Assembly (NCBI RefSeq): GCF_039634365.2
Contig: NZ_CP155079.2
Span: forward strand, 1,674,001 to 1,738,000
DNA from: Mucilaginibacter sp. PAMB04168
Lineage (GTDB): Bacteria; Bacteroidota; Bacteroidia; Sphingobacteriales; Sphingobacteriaceae
Length of the DNA stretch: 64,000 nucleotides
Direction of reading: 5' to 3'
A program made the position numbers and the translations under genes. The notes beneath the pieces were generated by a model. The model worked only from the letters and a program-made list of their open reading frames with translations. It was not told the origin of the DNA and did not search any database. This document shows, piece after piece, positions 51,851 to 61,928 of this stretch (position 1 is the stretch's first letter; each line of letters opens with the position of its first letter).

Positions 51851-52789
51851 ATGAGGTACCTTTTCACTTTATTGCTTCTTACTTTAATTGTTAGCCAGAC
51901 GCAAGCGCAGCACAACCCGGTTTTGAAAGGTTGGTATGCCGATCCCGAAGGCGTTAAATATGGCCATACTTATTGGATATTTCCGACTTATTCCGCTAAA
52001 TACAAAGACCAGGTGTTTATGGATGCATTCTCATCTGCCGATTTGAAAACCTGGACAAAACATCCGCATATCATCGACACCGCCGCCGTAAAGTGGGCTA
52101 ATAAAGCCATGTGGGCACCTGCGGTATTAAAAAAGGGTAGTAAGTATTATTTATTTTTCGGCGCGAATGATGTTCACCCGGGTGAGGTAGGTGGCATAGG
52201 TGTAGCAGTGGCCGGCAAACCCGATGGCCCTTATAAAGATTTACTGGGCCGACCACTTATAGATACTATAGTAAATGGTGCACAACCCATTGATCAATTT
52301 GTGTTTCGCGATAAAGATGGCTCTTACTACATGTACTATGGCGGCTGGGGGCATTGTAATATAGTGAAACTGAAAAAAGATTTCACTGGCATTGAGCCGC
52401 TGCCCGATGGTACTTTATATAAGGAAATTACGCCTGACCATTATGCAGAGGGTCCATACATGTTTCTGCGAAATAACAAGTACTACTTCATGTGGTCCGA
52501 AGGGGGCTGGACCGGGCCCGATTATAAAGTGGCGTATGCTATTGCCGATTCACCTTTCGGTCCGTTTAAACGGGTTGCTACTGTTTTAGAGCAAGACCCT
52601 AAGATTGCTACAGGTGCCGGGCATCACTCGGTTATTCATTCTGCAAAAGATGATAAGTACTATATCGTTTACCATCGCCGCCCACTCGATCAATCTGGCG
52701 CGAACCGACGGGTAGTTTGCCTGGATGAAATGCTGTTTGACAAGCAAGGGCACATACTGCCTGTAAAAATGACCTTAAGCCGGAAGTAG
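51851..52789 (+). CDS. exported GH43-family glycosidase
   Basis: A 312-residue protein with signal peptide (1-20, ending AQ) and a five-bladed propeller of the GH43 clan. Candidate catalytic residues are Asp31 (YADPEG), the Asp in PIDQFVF (about 150) and Glu in YAEGPYMF (about 200), the usual base, pKa modulator and acid. Substrates of the family are arabinan or xylan side chains; the exact one is not readable. Confidence 0.87.
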   Translation: MRYLFTLLLLTLIVSQTQAQHNPVLKGWYADPEGVKYGHTYWIFPTYSAKYKDQVFMDAFSSADLKTWTKHPHIIDTAAVKWANKAMWAPAVLKKGSKYYLFFGANDVHPGEVGGIGVAVAGKPDGPYKDLLGRPLIDTIVNGAQPIDQFVFRDKDGSYYMYYGGWGHCNIVKLKKDFTGIEPLPDGTLYKEITPDHYAEGPYMFLRNNKYYFMWSEGGWTGPDYKVAYAIADSPFGPFKRVATVLEQDPKIATGAGHHSVIHSAKDDKYYIVYHRRPLDQSGANRRVVCLDEMLFDKQGHILPVKMTLSRK

Positions 52790-52871
52790 TACCTCATGAA
52801 GGAGTACAGGTTGTTGTTAATCTTTTTAAAAGTTGGCAGGGCTATTGTATATGATGTGGCATACGATCATC

Positions 52872-53669
52872 ATGGATAACGAACCACAACAAGACCCAAT
52901 AAGCGAAGAACAACATACGGCCAGCCCGCAAGTACATATATTAGACGAGCATTTTCACATGCCCGAATTGCAGAGCCAGCGCAGGGTGTGGCTGTACCTG
53001 CCAGCAGAATATGAGCAATCAGACATAAGCTATCCGGTTATTTACATGCAGGATGGTCAAAACCTTTTTGATCAATATACCGCAAGCTACCAGGAGTGGG
53101 GCGTGGATGAAGTGATGGACCACCAGTTTTACCATAAAGCCTGCATTATAGTAGGAGTTGACCATGGCGAGGAAAGTCGTATCAACGAATATAATCCTTA
53201 CGATTCTGAAGAACATGGTGAGGGGAGAGGCAATGCATACGCAGCATTTTTAGTGAATACGTTAAAACCTTTTATTGATAGTAATTACCGCACACAGTCC
53301 GATGCCCGGCATACCGCCATTGTAGGCAGCTCAATGGGTGGTTTAATAGCCGCTTATGCTGCCCTGAAACACCCGGAAACTTTTGGTAACGCAGGCATAT
53401 TCTCCCCAGCATTTTGGATAGCTAAAGAAATTTATGCCTTTGCGCTCGAAGCCGAAAATTTAAGCAACTCCCGCTTTTATTTTGTTTGTGGCGATGCCGA
53501 AAGTGACGACATGGTGGGCGATATGCAGGGTATGGCTCAAATTGTACAAGAAAAAGTTGACCATGAGAGGCAGGTAGCCGTACAAATTATCCCTGGAGCA
53601 GGTCACAACGAGCAGCAATGGCATGATGATTTTCCAGCGTTTTATGAGTGGCTGCTACAGGGTTTTTGA
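52872..53669 (+). CDS. putative esterase (alpha/beta hydrolase, EstA-like)
   Basis: A 265-residue alpha/beta hydrolase of the enterochelin-esterase/EstA group. The nucleophile elbow is GSSMGG (Ser about 153), and a late His lies in GAGHNEQQW. The family cleaves acyl or feruloyl esters; with the upstream GH43 gene a polysaccharide-side-chain role is possible. No signal peptide when started at 52872; 52851 is an alternative. Confidence 0.8.
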   Translation: MDNEPQQDPISEEQHTASPQVHILDEHFHMPELQSQRRVWLYLPAEYEQSDISYPVIYMQDGQNLFDQYTASYQEWGVDEVMDHQFYHKACIIVGVDHGEESRINEYNPYDSEEHGEGRGNAYAAFLVNTLKPFIDSNYRTQSDARHTAIVGSSMGGLIAAYAALKHPETFGNAGIFSPAFWIAKEIYAFALEAENLSNSRFYFVCGDAESDDMVGDMQGMAQIVQEKVDHERQVAVQIIPGAGHNEQQWHDDFPAFYEWLLQGF

Positions 53670-53684
53670 TCAACGGATAGCTAT

Positions 53685-53720
53685 CATTTACCAAGTTCAG
53701 CAAATTGAACTTGGTAAATG
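53685..53720. terminator. large inverted repeat between convergent genes
   Basis: A perfect 15-bp stem (53685-53699 with 53706-53720), six-base loop. It lies between the esterase and the convergent amidohydrolase, likely a bidirectional transcript end, although T-runs are lacking. Confidence 0.6.
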
Positions 53721-53745
53721 AAGCGTCAACGCTTAACCTATCAAT

Positions 53746-56700
53746 TTAATTCTCACCATCGCTGGTGCCAAACAAATAGGTCTCTGTATTACCTACCGGC
53801 ATGTTCATTAAATTGCCGCTACCTAGCTGCCACCAAAAGCGCAATCGGGGCTTTTCAGTATTGCCCGTTTCGTTCATAGAATCTGAATCAAACAGGCGCC
53901 CGTTTACCATTACATATTTGATGTTGTCACTATTGCGAATATCGTCTAATGGGTTTTGATTAAGTACCACCAAATCGGCCAGCTTGCCTGCCTCTAATGA
54001 GCCTATTTCTTTATCTATGCCTAAGTAAGCAGCGCCGTTTAATGTGGCGCAGCGTAAAGCTTGCATAGGGGTAAAGCCGCCCTGGTTTAGCATCCATAGC
54101 TCCCAGTGTGCGCCTAAGCCCTGCAACTGGCCATGTGCGCCCAGGTTAACCCGGATGCCCCCGTCGGCAATTTGCTTGGTAGCGCGAGCGGCATCAATAT
54201 GGCCATAATCTCCATACTCGGAAGTGGTGCGGCGACGCGAGCGGCTGTCAATAATAGCCGGAGGGGTAAAGCTAAGCAGATGCTCGTTCTTCCACACCTC
54301 ACTACGGTCATACCAGTAGTTTTCACCAAACTGGCTTCCGTAGGCAACAATAAGGGTAGGAGTGTAGCCAGTTTTGCTGGCGTTCCAAAAGCTCTTTACG
54401 TCTTTGTAAACGGGCCATACGGGTATGTTATGTTCAATGCCGGTGTGTCCATCGGCAATCATGTTCATATTGGTAAAAAAAGTTGAGCCGCCTTCGGGCA
54501 CTACTTCCATTTGCAGTTCGCGCGCAGCTTCGATGATTTGCTGGCGCTGTTCGCGGCGCGGCTGGTTGTAACTTTTAACCGAGAAAGCACCTACCGCTTT
54601 TAACCTGCGTAAATGGGAACGGGCATCATCTAAATTGTTTATAACAGTCTTAAAATCGCCATCGGCGCCGTACAGTATGGTACCCGTAGAGTATACCCGC
54701 GGACCGACCATGCGGCCTGCTTTCAACATTTCAGCCTGGCTAAAAACCATCTCGGTATTACTCGACGGGTCATGCGAGGTAGTTACACCGTAGGCCAGGT
54801 TGGCAAAGTAATGCCAGTCCTGTTGCGGCGATATACCGTCCGGGCTAACACCCAGGTGGCCATGTACATCTACAATACCGGGGATGATAGTTTTGCCCGC
54901 TAAATTGTAAACCTTTGCATCGGCAGGTGGCTGCACATCTTTACCTACAGCCATAATCACGTTGCGATCTATCACTATGGTGCCTTTCTCAATCACTTCA
55001 TCACCTTTCATGGTAATAATGCGGGCGTTGGTAAAGGCAATTTTACCGGCAGGAACATCGGTTTTTATTTTTAACCCGATGTCAATACCTGCCGTGTCTG
55101 CATTGGGCACTTTATCAGGGTTGCTTTCAACAAAGGGGAACGCCGAGCGAATGTCGCGCGAGTAGTACTTAGGTCCCAGCGTCCACAGTAGTTTTTGGCT
55201 ATCCTTGCTCCAGTGTAAGTAAGTGCCGGCATCGCGTGTAAGGCGGTTAAGCGGCAGCGCCTTGTTGGTTGACGATAGCTCCTGCACATTACCCGTATAC
55301 GTTAACGGTGTGATATAGCAGTTGTACAGTTCGGTAAACGCCATCCACTTGCCATCGGGGCTGGGAGCAAACTGAGTGGCATAAGTTGATGTATACAACG
55401 TTTTAGGAGCTATACCTACATTGACCAGGTCAATCATTTTGAAAGCTTTTTTGCCATCCTCGGCACTTTGATAGTAAAGCTTGCTGTCATCGGCAGAGAA
55501 TTGTGGCCTGATGCCATTATTGAGGAGGAGCTGTGGTGTCCCGCCGGTTGAGGTAACCACGTAAATACCCGGATTTTTACCAAAGGCATAGCCTAAAACA
55601 TCATTCCCCTCGCCTTTACGGTATACAACTTTATCGCCTTTGTTAGAGAATACAGGAGAATAGTAAAAGCCACGGTCAGGTGTTAAACGTGTTACATGGC
55701 GGGTAGCCAAATCAATAATATTAACCGATCCTTTAAATTCATCGCTCCAGGTGGTATAAACTAATTGCTTGCCATCCGGACTAAAAGACGGCTCGTATTC
55801 AAATTCGGGTGTAGTGCTTATGCGCTCGGGTTTACCGCCGGGCAAATCTTTAATATAAATGTAACCAGCAGCGTTAAAGGCAACACGTTTACCATCCGGC
55901 GAAGTACTGAGCTGCCGTATCATCCGGGCGGTAAATTCATCCTGAAATACTTTTTGCGGAAAGTGAAGTGCCTCAGTAATGGTCTGTTGATTAGTCGCTT
56001 CGAACGGAACATTAACCGCATTTAAGGTTGAAATGTCGAGGTTCCAGATCTTGCCTTTGGCATAAAACACAATATGCTGATTGTCGGGTAACCAGTTGAA
56101 ATTGGGGTAGGTTCCAAAAATGGCCCAGGTTTCCTGCTGGTCGTGGCTCAGGTTATCATACACCGGGTACTCCTCACCAGTGCCGAGGTTGTGGATATAC
56201 AAAACGGACTTTAAGCGGTTACGTTTCACAAAGGCCATCAATTTACCGTCGGGCGATATTTGTGGCCGGCATGCGCCGCCCGAGCCGCCCGTAACGGTTT
56301 CAATTTGCCCCGTTTGGCGGTTTATTCGCTTAATAGCATATATGCCTTGATTTGGGTCTTTGTTATATTGAAAATTAGGGCCGGGCGTTACATCCTCGCT
56401 CCAATAAACATATGTTCCTTTAGGCGATACAATCGGCTCGCCTGCGTCTTGCTGGTCATTTTTGCGTTTGGTAAGTTGTATACCTTCGCCGCCATTTTTA
56501 TGGTATAGCCACATTTCGCCTGCGCCTAAGGAGCGTGTATTGGTAAAGTGCTTACGGGCTACTAGGAACTGGCCGTCGGGCGTCCAGTAGGCATTGTTTA
56601 ACAATCTAAAGGTTTCCTTGGTTACAGGGCGCTTGCTTGCCCCGTCGGTAGCCATTATCCATATATTATCACCACCGTCTCGGTCGCTGGTAAATGCTAT

Positions 56701-56982
56701 TTGTTTGCCATCGGGGCTAAAGCGGGGTTGTACATCCCAGGCTTTACCGCTGGTTATTTGCGTGGCTTTGCCACCGGAAACAGGCATGATATAGATGTCG
56801 CCCAGTAAGTCAAACGCTATAACTTTCCCATCCGGACTAACGTCCACATTCATCCAGGTCCCTTCATCGGTGGTAATGGTTACTTTTTTATTGGGGCCGG
56901 GCGTGTTTTCAACGTTCCACTTTTGAGCAAAAACGCTAAGGCTTAAAAAAAGGAAGAGTATGCCGAGGTAGTAGTGTTTCAT
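53746..56982 (-). CDS. exported TolB-propeller/amidohydrolase fusion
   Basis: A 1,078-residue protein with signal peptide (1-18, ending VFAQ). Residues about 30-620 are WD40/TolB-like propeller repeats, with repeated SPDGK motifs. The C-terminal ~430 residues are an amidohydrolase, with DVHGHLG (metal His pair), later His-containing strands and a final DLVVLNQNPL. Fusions of this type are known in Bacteroidota and are probably periplasmic hydrolases of cyclic amides or peptides. Start 56982 is chosen because the signal peptide begins there. Confidence 0.88.
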   Translation of the reverse strand: MKHYYLGILFLFLSLSVFAQKWNVENTPGPNKKVTITTDEGTWMNVDVSPDGKVIAFDLLGDIYIMPVSGGKATQITSGKAWDVQPRFSPDGKQIAFTSDRDGGDNIWIMATDGASKRPVTKETFRLLNNAYWTPDGQFLVARKHFTNTRSLGAGEMWLYHKNGGEGIQLTKRKNDQQDAGEPIVSPKGTYVYWSEDVTPGPNFQYNKDPNQGIYAIKRINRQTGQIETVTGGSGGACRPQISPDGKLMAFVKRNRLKSVLYIHNLGTGEEYPVYDNLSHDQQETWAIFGTYPNFNWLPDNQHIVFYAKGKIWNLDISTLNAVNVPFEATNQQTITEALHFPQKVFQDEFTARMIRQLSTSPDGKRVAFNAAGYIYIKDLPGGKPERISTTPEFEYEPSFSPDGKQLVYTTWSDEFKGSVNIIDLATRHVTRLTPDRGFYYSPVFSNKGDKVVYRKGEGNDVLGYAFGKNPGIYVVTSTGGTPQLLLNNGIRPQFSADDSKLYYQSAEDGKKAFKMIDLVNVGIAPKTLYTSTYATQFAPSPDGKWMAFTELYNCYITPLTYTGNVQELSSTNKALPLNRLTRDAGTYLHWSKDSQKLLWTLGPKYYSRDIRSAFPFVESNPDKVPNADTAGIDIGLKIKTDVPAGKIAFTNARIITMKGDEVIEKGTIVIDRNVIMAVGKDVQPPADAKVYNLAGKTIIPGIVDVHGHLGVSPDGISPQQDWHYFANLAYGVTTSHDPSSNTEMVFSQAEMLKAGRMVGPRVYSTGTILYGADGDFKTVINNLDDARSHLRRLKAVGAFSVKSYNQPRREQRQQIIEAARELQMEVVPEGGSTFFTNMNMIADGHTGIEHNIPVWPVYKDVKSFWNASKTGYTPTLIVAYGSQFGENYWYDRSEVWKNEHLLSFTPPAIIDSRSRRRTTSEYGDYGHIDAARATKQIADGGIRVNLGAHGQLQGLGAHWELWMLNQGGFTPMQALRCATLNGAAYLGIDKEIGSLEAGKLADLVVLNQNPLDDIRNSDNIKYVMVNGRLFDSDSMNETGNTEKPRLRFWWQLGSGNLMNMPVGNTETYLFGTSDGEN

Positions 56983-57094
56983 TATATAAAATACTTGGTG
57001 GCAAAAATAGGAAAAAAGCAATGTTTGCATGTGGGTTAGTGCGCGGCTTATATAAGTGCAGACGAATGTTTTTTATTACATTTAGCCCTACAAC

Positions 57095-58348
57095 ATGAAT
57101 AACTTTTATAAAAATTACAGCGGTATCATTTGGTTGCTAACCGGTATTTTATGTGGCAGTGCAGCCGGGCTGGTGCTGGGTAAGCAGGTGGAGGTGCTTA
57201 AGCCTATAGGCGACATTTTCCTCAATCTGCTGTTTACCGCCGTAATACCACTGGTGTTCTTTGCTATCTCATCGGCCATTGCAGGGTTAGACCAGGGCAA
57301 AAAGCTAAGCCGTATTATGGCTGTGATGTCGCTGGTGTTTTTAGCAACGGTTATTATTTCGGCCTGCTTAACTATGGTAGCCGTATGGATTTTCCCGATA
57401 CATGAGCAACTTACCAGTGCCCCGCTTACCGAGCAGGTAAACAAACGACCTTGGGGTAATCAAATAACGCAGTTATTTACTACAGGCGAGTTTTATGAGC
57501 TGCTCTCACGCAAGAGCATGCTGGCTATGATCATTTTTTCGGTAATTATCGGCTTTGGCGCTTTGCGGGCAGGCGAGAAGGGAGCCAGCTTTACACGCTT
57601 TTTGCAATCAGGCAACGAGGTTTTTAAGCAGGTGTTTATCATTATTATGAAGCTTGGACCTGTAGGACTTGGGGCATATTTTGCTTATCAGGTAGGTGTG
57701 TTTGGTCCGCAGTTGTTTGGTGCTTATGCGCGTTCATTGGGTTTATATTATGCAACCGGCGCCGTGTACTTTGTGGTTTTCTTTAGCCTATATGCTTTTA
57801 TAGCCGGCGGGATAAAAGGGGTAAGAACTTATTGGCGCAACAATATCATTCCTTCGGCAACCGCTGTGGGCACCTGTAGCAGTATAGCTACTATTCCGGC
57901 TAATATGGATGCTGCTAAAAAGATAGGCATACCCGCTATTATTGCTAACGTAACCATACCGCTGGGTGGCACCTTGCATAAGGATGGATCGAGCATATCA
58001 TCCATCATAAAAATGGCAGTGGTGTTTGCCTTATTTGGCAAAAGTTTTAATAGTGCCGATGTTGTTATATTGGCCCTAGCCATGACGGTTTTGGTCAGCA
58101 TGGTTGAAGGCGGCATACCCAATGGAGGCTATGTGGGCGAATTGCTATTTATTGCTGCCTACGGCTTTCCACCAGAAGCCCTGCCCCCGGCCATGATTAT
58201 TGGCACCCTGGTAGACCCCATGGCCACACTACTTAACGCCACTGGTGATACGGCGGCGGCGATGCTGATAGCCCGTTTTACCGAAGGTAAGGGCTGGATG
58301 GAAAAAACGGAGTTGCCAGAGCTGGGAGTTGAGGGTGAAATAATTTAA
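57095..58348 (+). CDS. dicarboxylate/amino acid:cation symporter (DAACS)
   Basis: A 417-residue membrane protein of the glutamate/dicarboxylate symporter family. It has two hairpins and about eight helices; signatures are GTCSSIATIPA in the first hairpin and TIPLGGTLHKDG and NATGDTAAAM in the transport domain. It imports glutamate, aspartate or C4-dicarboxylates with H+ or Na+. Confidence 0.92.
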   Translation: MNNFYKNYSGIIWLLTGILCGSAAGLVLGKQVEVLKPIGDIFLNLLFTAVIPLVFFAISSAIAGLDQGKKLSRIMAVMSLVFLATVIISACLTMVAVWIFPIHEQLTSAPLTEQVNKRPWGNQITQLFTTGEFYELLSRKSMLAMIIFSVIIGFGALRAGEKGASFTRFLQSGNEVFKQVFIIIMKLGPVGLGAYFAYQVGVFGPQLFGAYARSLGLYYATGAVYFVVFFSLYAFIAGGIKGVRTYWRNNIIPSATAVGTCSSIATIPANMDAAKKIGIPAIIANVTIPLGGTLHKDGSSISSIIKMAVVFALFGKSFNSADVVILALAMTVLVSMVEGGIPNGGYVGELLFIAAYGFPPEALPPAMIIGTLVDPMATLLNATGDTAAAMLIARFTEGKGWMEKTELPELGVEGEII

Positions 58349-58367
58349 ATTGTGTTCAGTTAAATAG

Positions 58368-59084
58368 TTATTTACTTATCTCTAACAACTCTTTAGCGTT
58401 GAATATTGCCGAGGCACCTATATCATTGTTAAAGTAAATGTAGGCCCGCTCGGCTTGTGTGGCTTTCACTTTTTCAGCAAAGTCTTGCAATTCCTTAGGG
58501 CTATACGCCGAGGCGTACAATTGTTGATTTCCGTGCATGCGATAGTACAGAACAGGTGTATTGGCTATCACATCGTTGGGCAGGGTAGGATGGCTCATGC
58601 CGCAAAAGCTGATGTTTTGTTTAGCCAGTGCTACATATACATCATCCCGCCACCAGCTATTGTGACGCATTTCAATCACATTATTAAAAACTGGATCAAG
58701 GCTTTTCAGTACGCGCTCTAATCGCTCTTCACTATAAGTAAAATTGGGCGGCATCTGAAAGAGTACCGTGCCCAACTTTTCCTTTAGTCCATCACTAATA
58801 ACCTGATACATTTCGCTTACCAGGGCTTGGGTTTCAATTAGCTTTTTAAAATGCGTAATGCCCCTATAAGCCTTCACCGCAAACAAAAAGCCAGGCGGAC
58901 TATCAGCATACCACTTTTCTAAAGATGTAATTCGAGGGAAATTATAGAAAGTGTTATTGAGCTCCAGTGTATCAAAATGCTGGCAATAGTGATCAAACCA
59001 CTTGCGTTGCGGCACGCCTTCCGGATAGAAAACTTCTTTCCAGTGCTTATAATGAAAACCCGAACAGCCAATGTGCCACTCCAT
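58368..59084 (-). CDS. DUF72 family protein
   Basis: A 238-residue TIM-barrel-like protein. Family motifs IGCSGFHYKHWKEVFYP at the N-terminus, FDTLELNNTFYNFP, FLFAVKAYRGITH and AYIYFNND at the end are typical of DUF72 (YecE). Biochemical function unknown. Convergent with the symporter and eight bases from the MBL gene. Confidence 0.9.
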   Translation of the reverse strand: MEWHIGCSGFHYKHWKEVFYPEGVPQRKWFDHYCQHFDTLELNNTFYNFPRITSLEKWYADSPPGFLFAVKAYRGITHFKKLIETQALVSEMYQVISDGLKEKLGTVLFQMPPNFTYSEERLERVLKSLDPVFNNVIEMRHNSWWRDDVYVALAKQNISFCGMSHPTLPNDVIANTPVLYYRMHGNQQLYASAYSPKELQDFAEKVKATQAERAYIYFNNDIGASAIFNAKELLEISK

Positions 59085-59091
59085 TATAAAG

Positions 59092-60045
59092 CTATTTTTT
59101 AGCTTTTTTTACGAGTGTGTATATGCCTACAGCCAGTAAACCTGCAACCGATGCAGCCAGTATAGGGTTAAAAGGCTCGGGCGGTACATATTGCACCCCA
59201 CGTTTATTGGCTTTAGCCGGCTCTTTTACATACCGCCCCTGGCTTGGTACCGCTACCTGGTCAAAATTGCTTACCAGGTTTTCCAGACCCTCGGTTAGTT
59301 CCTGCCCGTACATAGGTTTGCCGTGGCCGGTGGCAGCAATAGCCGGATGCAAATCACGCAGCTTTTTTACGGATGCTGCTGCGGCAATCCAATCGGCTGT
59401 AAAATATTTAGGTGGGCCAGATACCAGTCTTTTTTGCGTGGCAACCGAGAAGGCCGATTCTTGCTTGGTGGTCACAAACGCATCACCGGCAATAATCAGT
59501 TTATCGCGCTGGCGCCACAACGAAATATGACCGGGTGCATGCCCGGGTGTAAATACAAACAACCATTCGGGCAAATAAGGTAAACCACCATTTTCCTGAA
59601 GGGCATGTACCCGGTTACCTAAATCAATTGGTTTTTTAGGATACAGTACTGACATAAAGCTCATTAAGCCGCCGCCCACAGTTGGATCGGGCGGTGGATA
59701 AGCCGACAAGCCGGTAAGGTAAGGCATTTCCAGGGGGTGCGCATACACCGGTACATCCCACTTGGTTAATAACTGCTTAAGCGCACCTATATGATCAAAA
59801 TGACCATGAGTTAAGATAATAGCAACAGGCGGGTTATTTTCGCCAAATAAATCAGCCGCCATTTCTTCAATCTTTCCGGCAAAGCCTTTTAGGCCGGCAT
59901 CAACCAACACCCATTCATTATCCTTCCCGGTGGCTATCATAAAAATGTTTACAAAAACTATTTTCATTCCCCATACGCCTGGCGCCACCTCAAAGTAATC
60001 CTTCTCATCGGTTGACGCGGTTATACCTGCTGCTTGTGTTTCCAT
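59092..60045 (-). CDS. MBL-fold metallo-hydrolase with C-terminal membrane helix
   Basis: A 317-residue metallo-beta-lactamase-fold protein. The metal motif THGHFDHIG (about 80-88), a His in FTPGHAPGHI and a later HG are present. The last ~30 residues are a hydrophobic helix plus KKAKK, so it is tail-anchored. No signal peptide; the active domain should be cytoplasmic. Substrate unknown. Confidence 0.87.
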   Translation of the reverse strand: METQAAGITASTDEKDYFEVAPGVWGMKIVFVNIFMIATGKDNEWVLVDAGLKGFAGKIEEMAADLFGENNPPVAIILTHGHFDHIGALKQLLTKWDVPVYAHPLEMPYLTGLSAYPPPDPTVGGGLMSFMSVLYPKKPIDLGNRVHALQENGGLPYLPEWLFVFTPGHAPGHISLWRQRDKLIIAGDAFVTTKQESAFSVATQKRLVSGPPKYFTADWIAAAASVKKLRDLHPAIAATGHGKPMYGQELTEGLENLVSNFDQVAVPSQGRYVKEPAKANKRGVQYVPPEPFNPILAASVAGLLAVGIYTLVKKAKK

Positions 60046-60170
60046 AACTTAATACCTAATGTGCAATTGATAACATGATAACCCCTGCACTGGTTTTGGC
60101 TAATAAATATTAAGCGGCATTAACTTAAAAGGCATATTTAAAATACATGAACCGGTTATTCGGGTAGCCA

Positions 60171-60178
60171 TATTTTTG
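60171..60178 (+). promoter_or_regulatory. -7 element of DUF4920 gene
   Basis: TATTTTTG, an exact TAnnTTTG match, 28 bases before the ATG. Confidence 0.4.
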
Positions 60179-60206
60179 ATACCTTTACGCTAATAATAAA
60201 CTCGTT

Positions 60207-60683
60207 ATGAAAACATTAATGTTATTTATTGCGGCCCTGTTTAGCGCTGCTTTTACCTATGCGCAGCAAAGCGCTATTAAGCCGGCTGCACCTGGTGTAA
60301 CTTATGGCAAAGCGGTAACCAAGGACAAGGCCATTACCTTGGCTAACTTGAACAAAGAGCTAAGCAAAGACACTGTTTATAACGGAAAGATTGCTGGTGT
60401 GGTAACCGAAGTTTGCACTAAGAAAGGCTGCTTCATGAAACTTAAACAAGCGAACGGCGAGGACGTGATGGTGCGTTTTACCGATTATGCTTATTTTATG
60501 CCGCAAAACATTGTAGGTAAAAAGGTAGTGGTTGAAGGTAAAGCCAAAGTTACTGAAACTACAGTGGAGCGCCTGCGCCATTACGCTAAAGATGCCGGCA
60601 AAAGCCAAACGGAAATCGCCAAAATCAATAAGCCTAAAAAAGATGTTACCATTATGGCCGATGGCGTATTGGTTACAGAATAA
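60207..60683 (+). CDS. exported DUF4920 protein
   Basis: A 158-residue protein with signal peptide (1-19, ending AYAQ) and the DUF4920 domain, an OB-like fold. It has the conserved VCTKKGCFMKL pair of Cys, and the MVRFTDYAYFMP segment. The Cys pair may bind metal or form a disulfide. Function not established. A strong terminator follows. Confidence 0.87.
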   Translation: MKTLMLFIAALFSAAFTYAQQSAIKPAAPGVTYGKAVTKDKAITLANLNKELSKDTVYNGKIAGVVTEVCTKKGCFMKLKQANGEDVMVRFTDYAYFMPQNIVGKKVVVEGKAKVTETTVERLRHYAKDAGKSQTEIAKINKPKKDVTIMADGVLVTE

Positions 60684-60736
60684 GTAAATAAGGAACTGAG
60701 AGCCGAGAAACTGACTTATTGTTTACCGGCATAAAT

Positions 60737-60768
60737 AAAAAGCCATAGCAATTGCTGTGGCTTTTTTA
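60737..60768 (+). terminator. terminator of the DUF4920 gene
   Basis: A 15-bp stem (60737-60751 with 60752-60766, one G-T pair; the innermost bases form the loop) with flanking A and T runs. Confidence 0.87.
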
Positions 60769-60801
60769 ATTTATGACCTTATGTCTGACCCCAGCGCTTA
60801 T

Positions 60802-61830
60802 CTATTCGTTCACTCCGTACAAGTAAGGTTGCATTTTGCCGCAAGAGCAATTGGCAGTATCTTTACCGCCAAGCTTGGTGAGGAAGTATTGGTAAAATTT
60901 CATGCGGTCTTTCATGTTGTACAAATCTTCGCCTTTATTGCATTCAATTTCACCGTTAATGATATTAATGGTCATACCGAAGCCCGGTGCGCGGCCTTTA
61001 GCCTTATCTGCTGGTTTAGGCTGCCATACGCCTACCATTACATCATGTGCAGAGGGCTTGTGCGTTTGTGGTGTCATCCAAAAATAAATGGCTGTTTTAA
61101 AGGCCAGAACGGGGTCTGTCTCAATCAATTCAGGGCTGTTCAATAATATCTTGTCATCGCCTAAAATACAATCGCCGGCGTAACCGTAGTTGCCGTTGTA
61201 GCTTAATTGAACCGGTCCACGGCCATAATATTTTTTACCGGCAACAGGTGGGTACTCATCATTCTCGGCAATGTAGGCTGATGTTGTATTTTTTTCATGA
61301 ATGTACATCAGGCCATCCGTAAAGGTATCATCCACACCACCGCGCGTTTCGTGGGCAATGTGGGCAAAAAAAGCGGCCAGTTCTTTTTTGTTCGTCGCAG
61401 CATTCTTTTCTGTACAAAATTTACTATAATCCACCTCATAACTGCTGTCGGGCTTAGCTTTTGCCCATGCCTCGTTCCAGTCAACGTCCTGGCGCACGAT
61501 GGTAGCCTTACCGCTAGCTTTATCAGTACGTATAATTTGGTATACAGATACCGCCCGGCGGGTCACGTTTACTTTAATTTGGCTTATCTCTTTTATGGCT
61601 TTTATAAAAGAGGCATAAGTGTAAAATTTGTTCCGTTGCGGAAACAGTTCATTAAAAAGCTTTTCGGTAATTAAGCTGGCGGCTGTTGCAGGCATAGCTT
61701 TTTGAGCGGGTTTGCCTTGTTTGGCATTGCTACTGTTAGTGCAACTAAAACTAAGCAGCAGCAACGTACTAACTGAGCAAATAACAAGTTTAGTATATAA
61801 TGAAAAGTGTTTAACCAGAAAAGCTTGCAT
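60802..61830 (-). CDS. GH19-family lytic/chitinase-like lipoprotein
   Basis: A 342-residue lipoprotein (lipobox SFSC, Cys30) with a GH19 chitinase fold. Markers are FFAHIAHETRGG, with the general acid Glu, and KKYYGRGPVQLSYNGNYG, a GH19 signature. It should hydrolyse chitin or, as for related enzymes, peptidoglycan. The lipid anchor suggests surface attachment. Convergent with the DUF4920 gene. Confidence 0.88.
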   Translation of the reverse strand: MQAFLVKHFSLYTKLVICSVSTLLLLSFSCTNSSNAKQGKPAQKAMPATAASLITEKLFNELFPQRNKFYTYASFIKAIKEISQIKVNVTRRAVSVYQIIRTDKASGKATIVRQDVDWNEAWAKAKPDSSYEVDYSKFCTEKNAATNKKELAAFFAHIAHETRGGVDDTFTDGLMYIHEKNTTSAYIAENDEYPPVAGKKYYGRGPVQLSYNGNYGYAGDCILGDDKILLNSPELIETDPVLAFKTAIYFWMTPQTHKPSAHDVMVGVWQPKPADKAKGRAPGFGMTINIINGEIECNKGEDLYNMKDRMKFYQYFLTKLGGKDTANCSCGKMQPYLYGVNE

Positions 61831-61928
61831 ATAACGGCGATGTGTTGTGTGATATTAATACGCAGTAAACATCAAAAATTATTCACATTGCGTCAAATGA
61901 TTATGAAAATTATTTAATTGCAGCGCTG

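Noticed and set aside
53685..53720. Large inverted repeat as a mobile-element end
   Set aside because: A single isolated stem-loop exactly between convergent genes is better explained as a transcript end.
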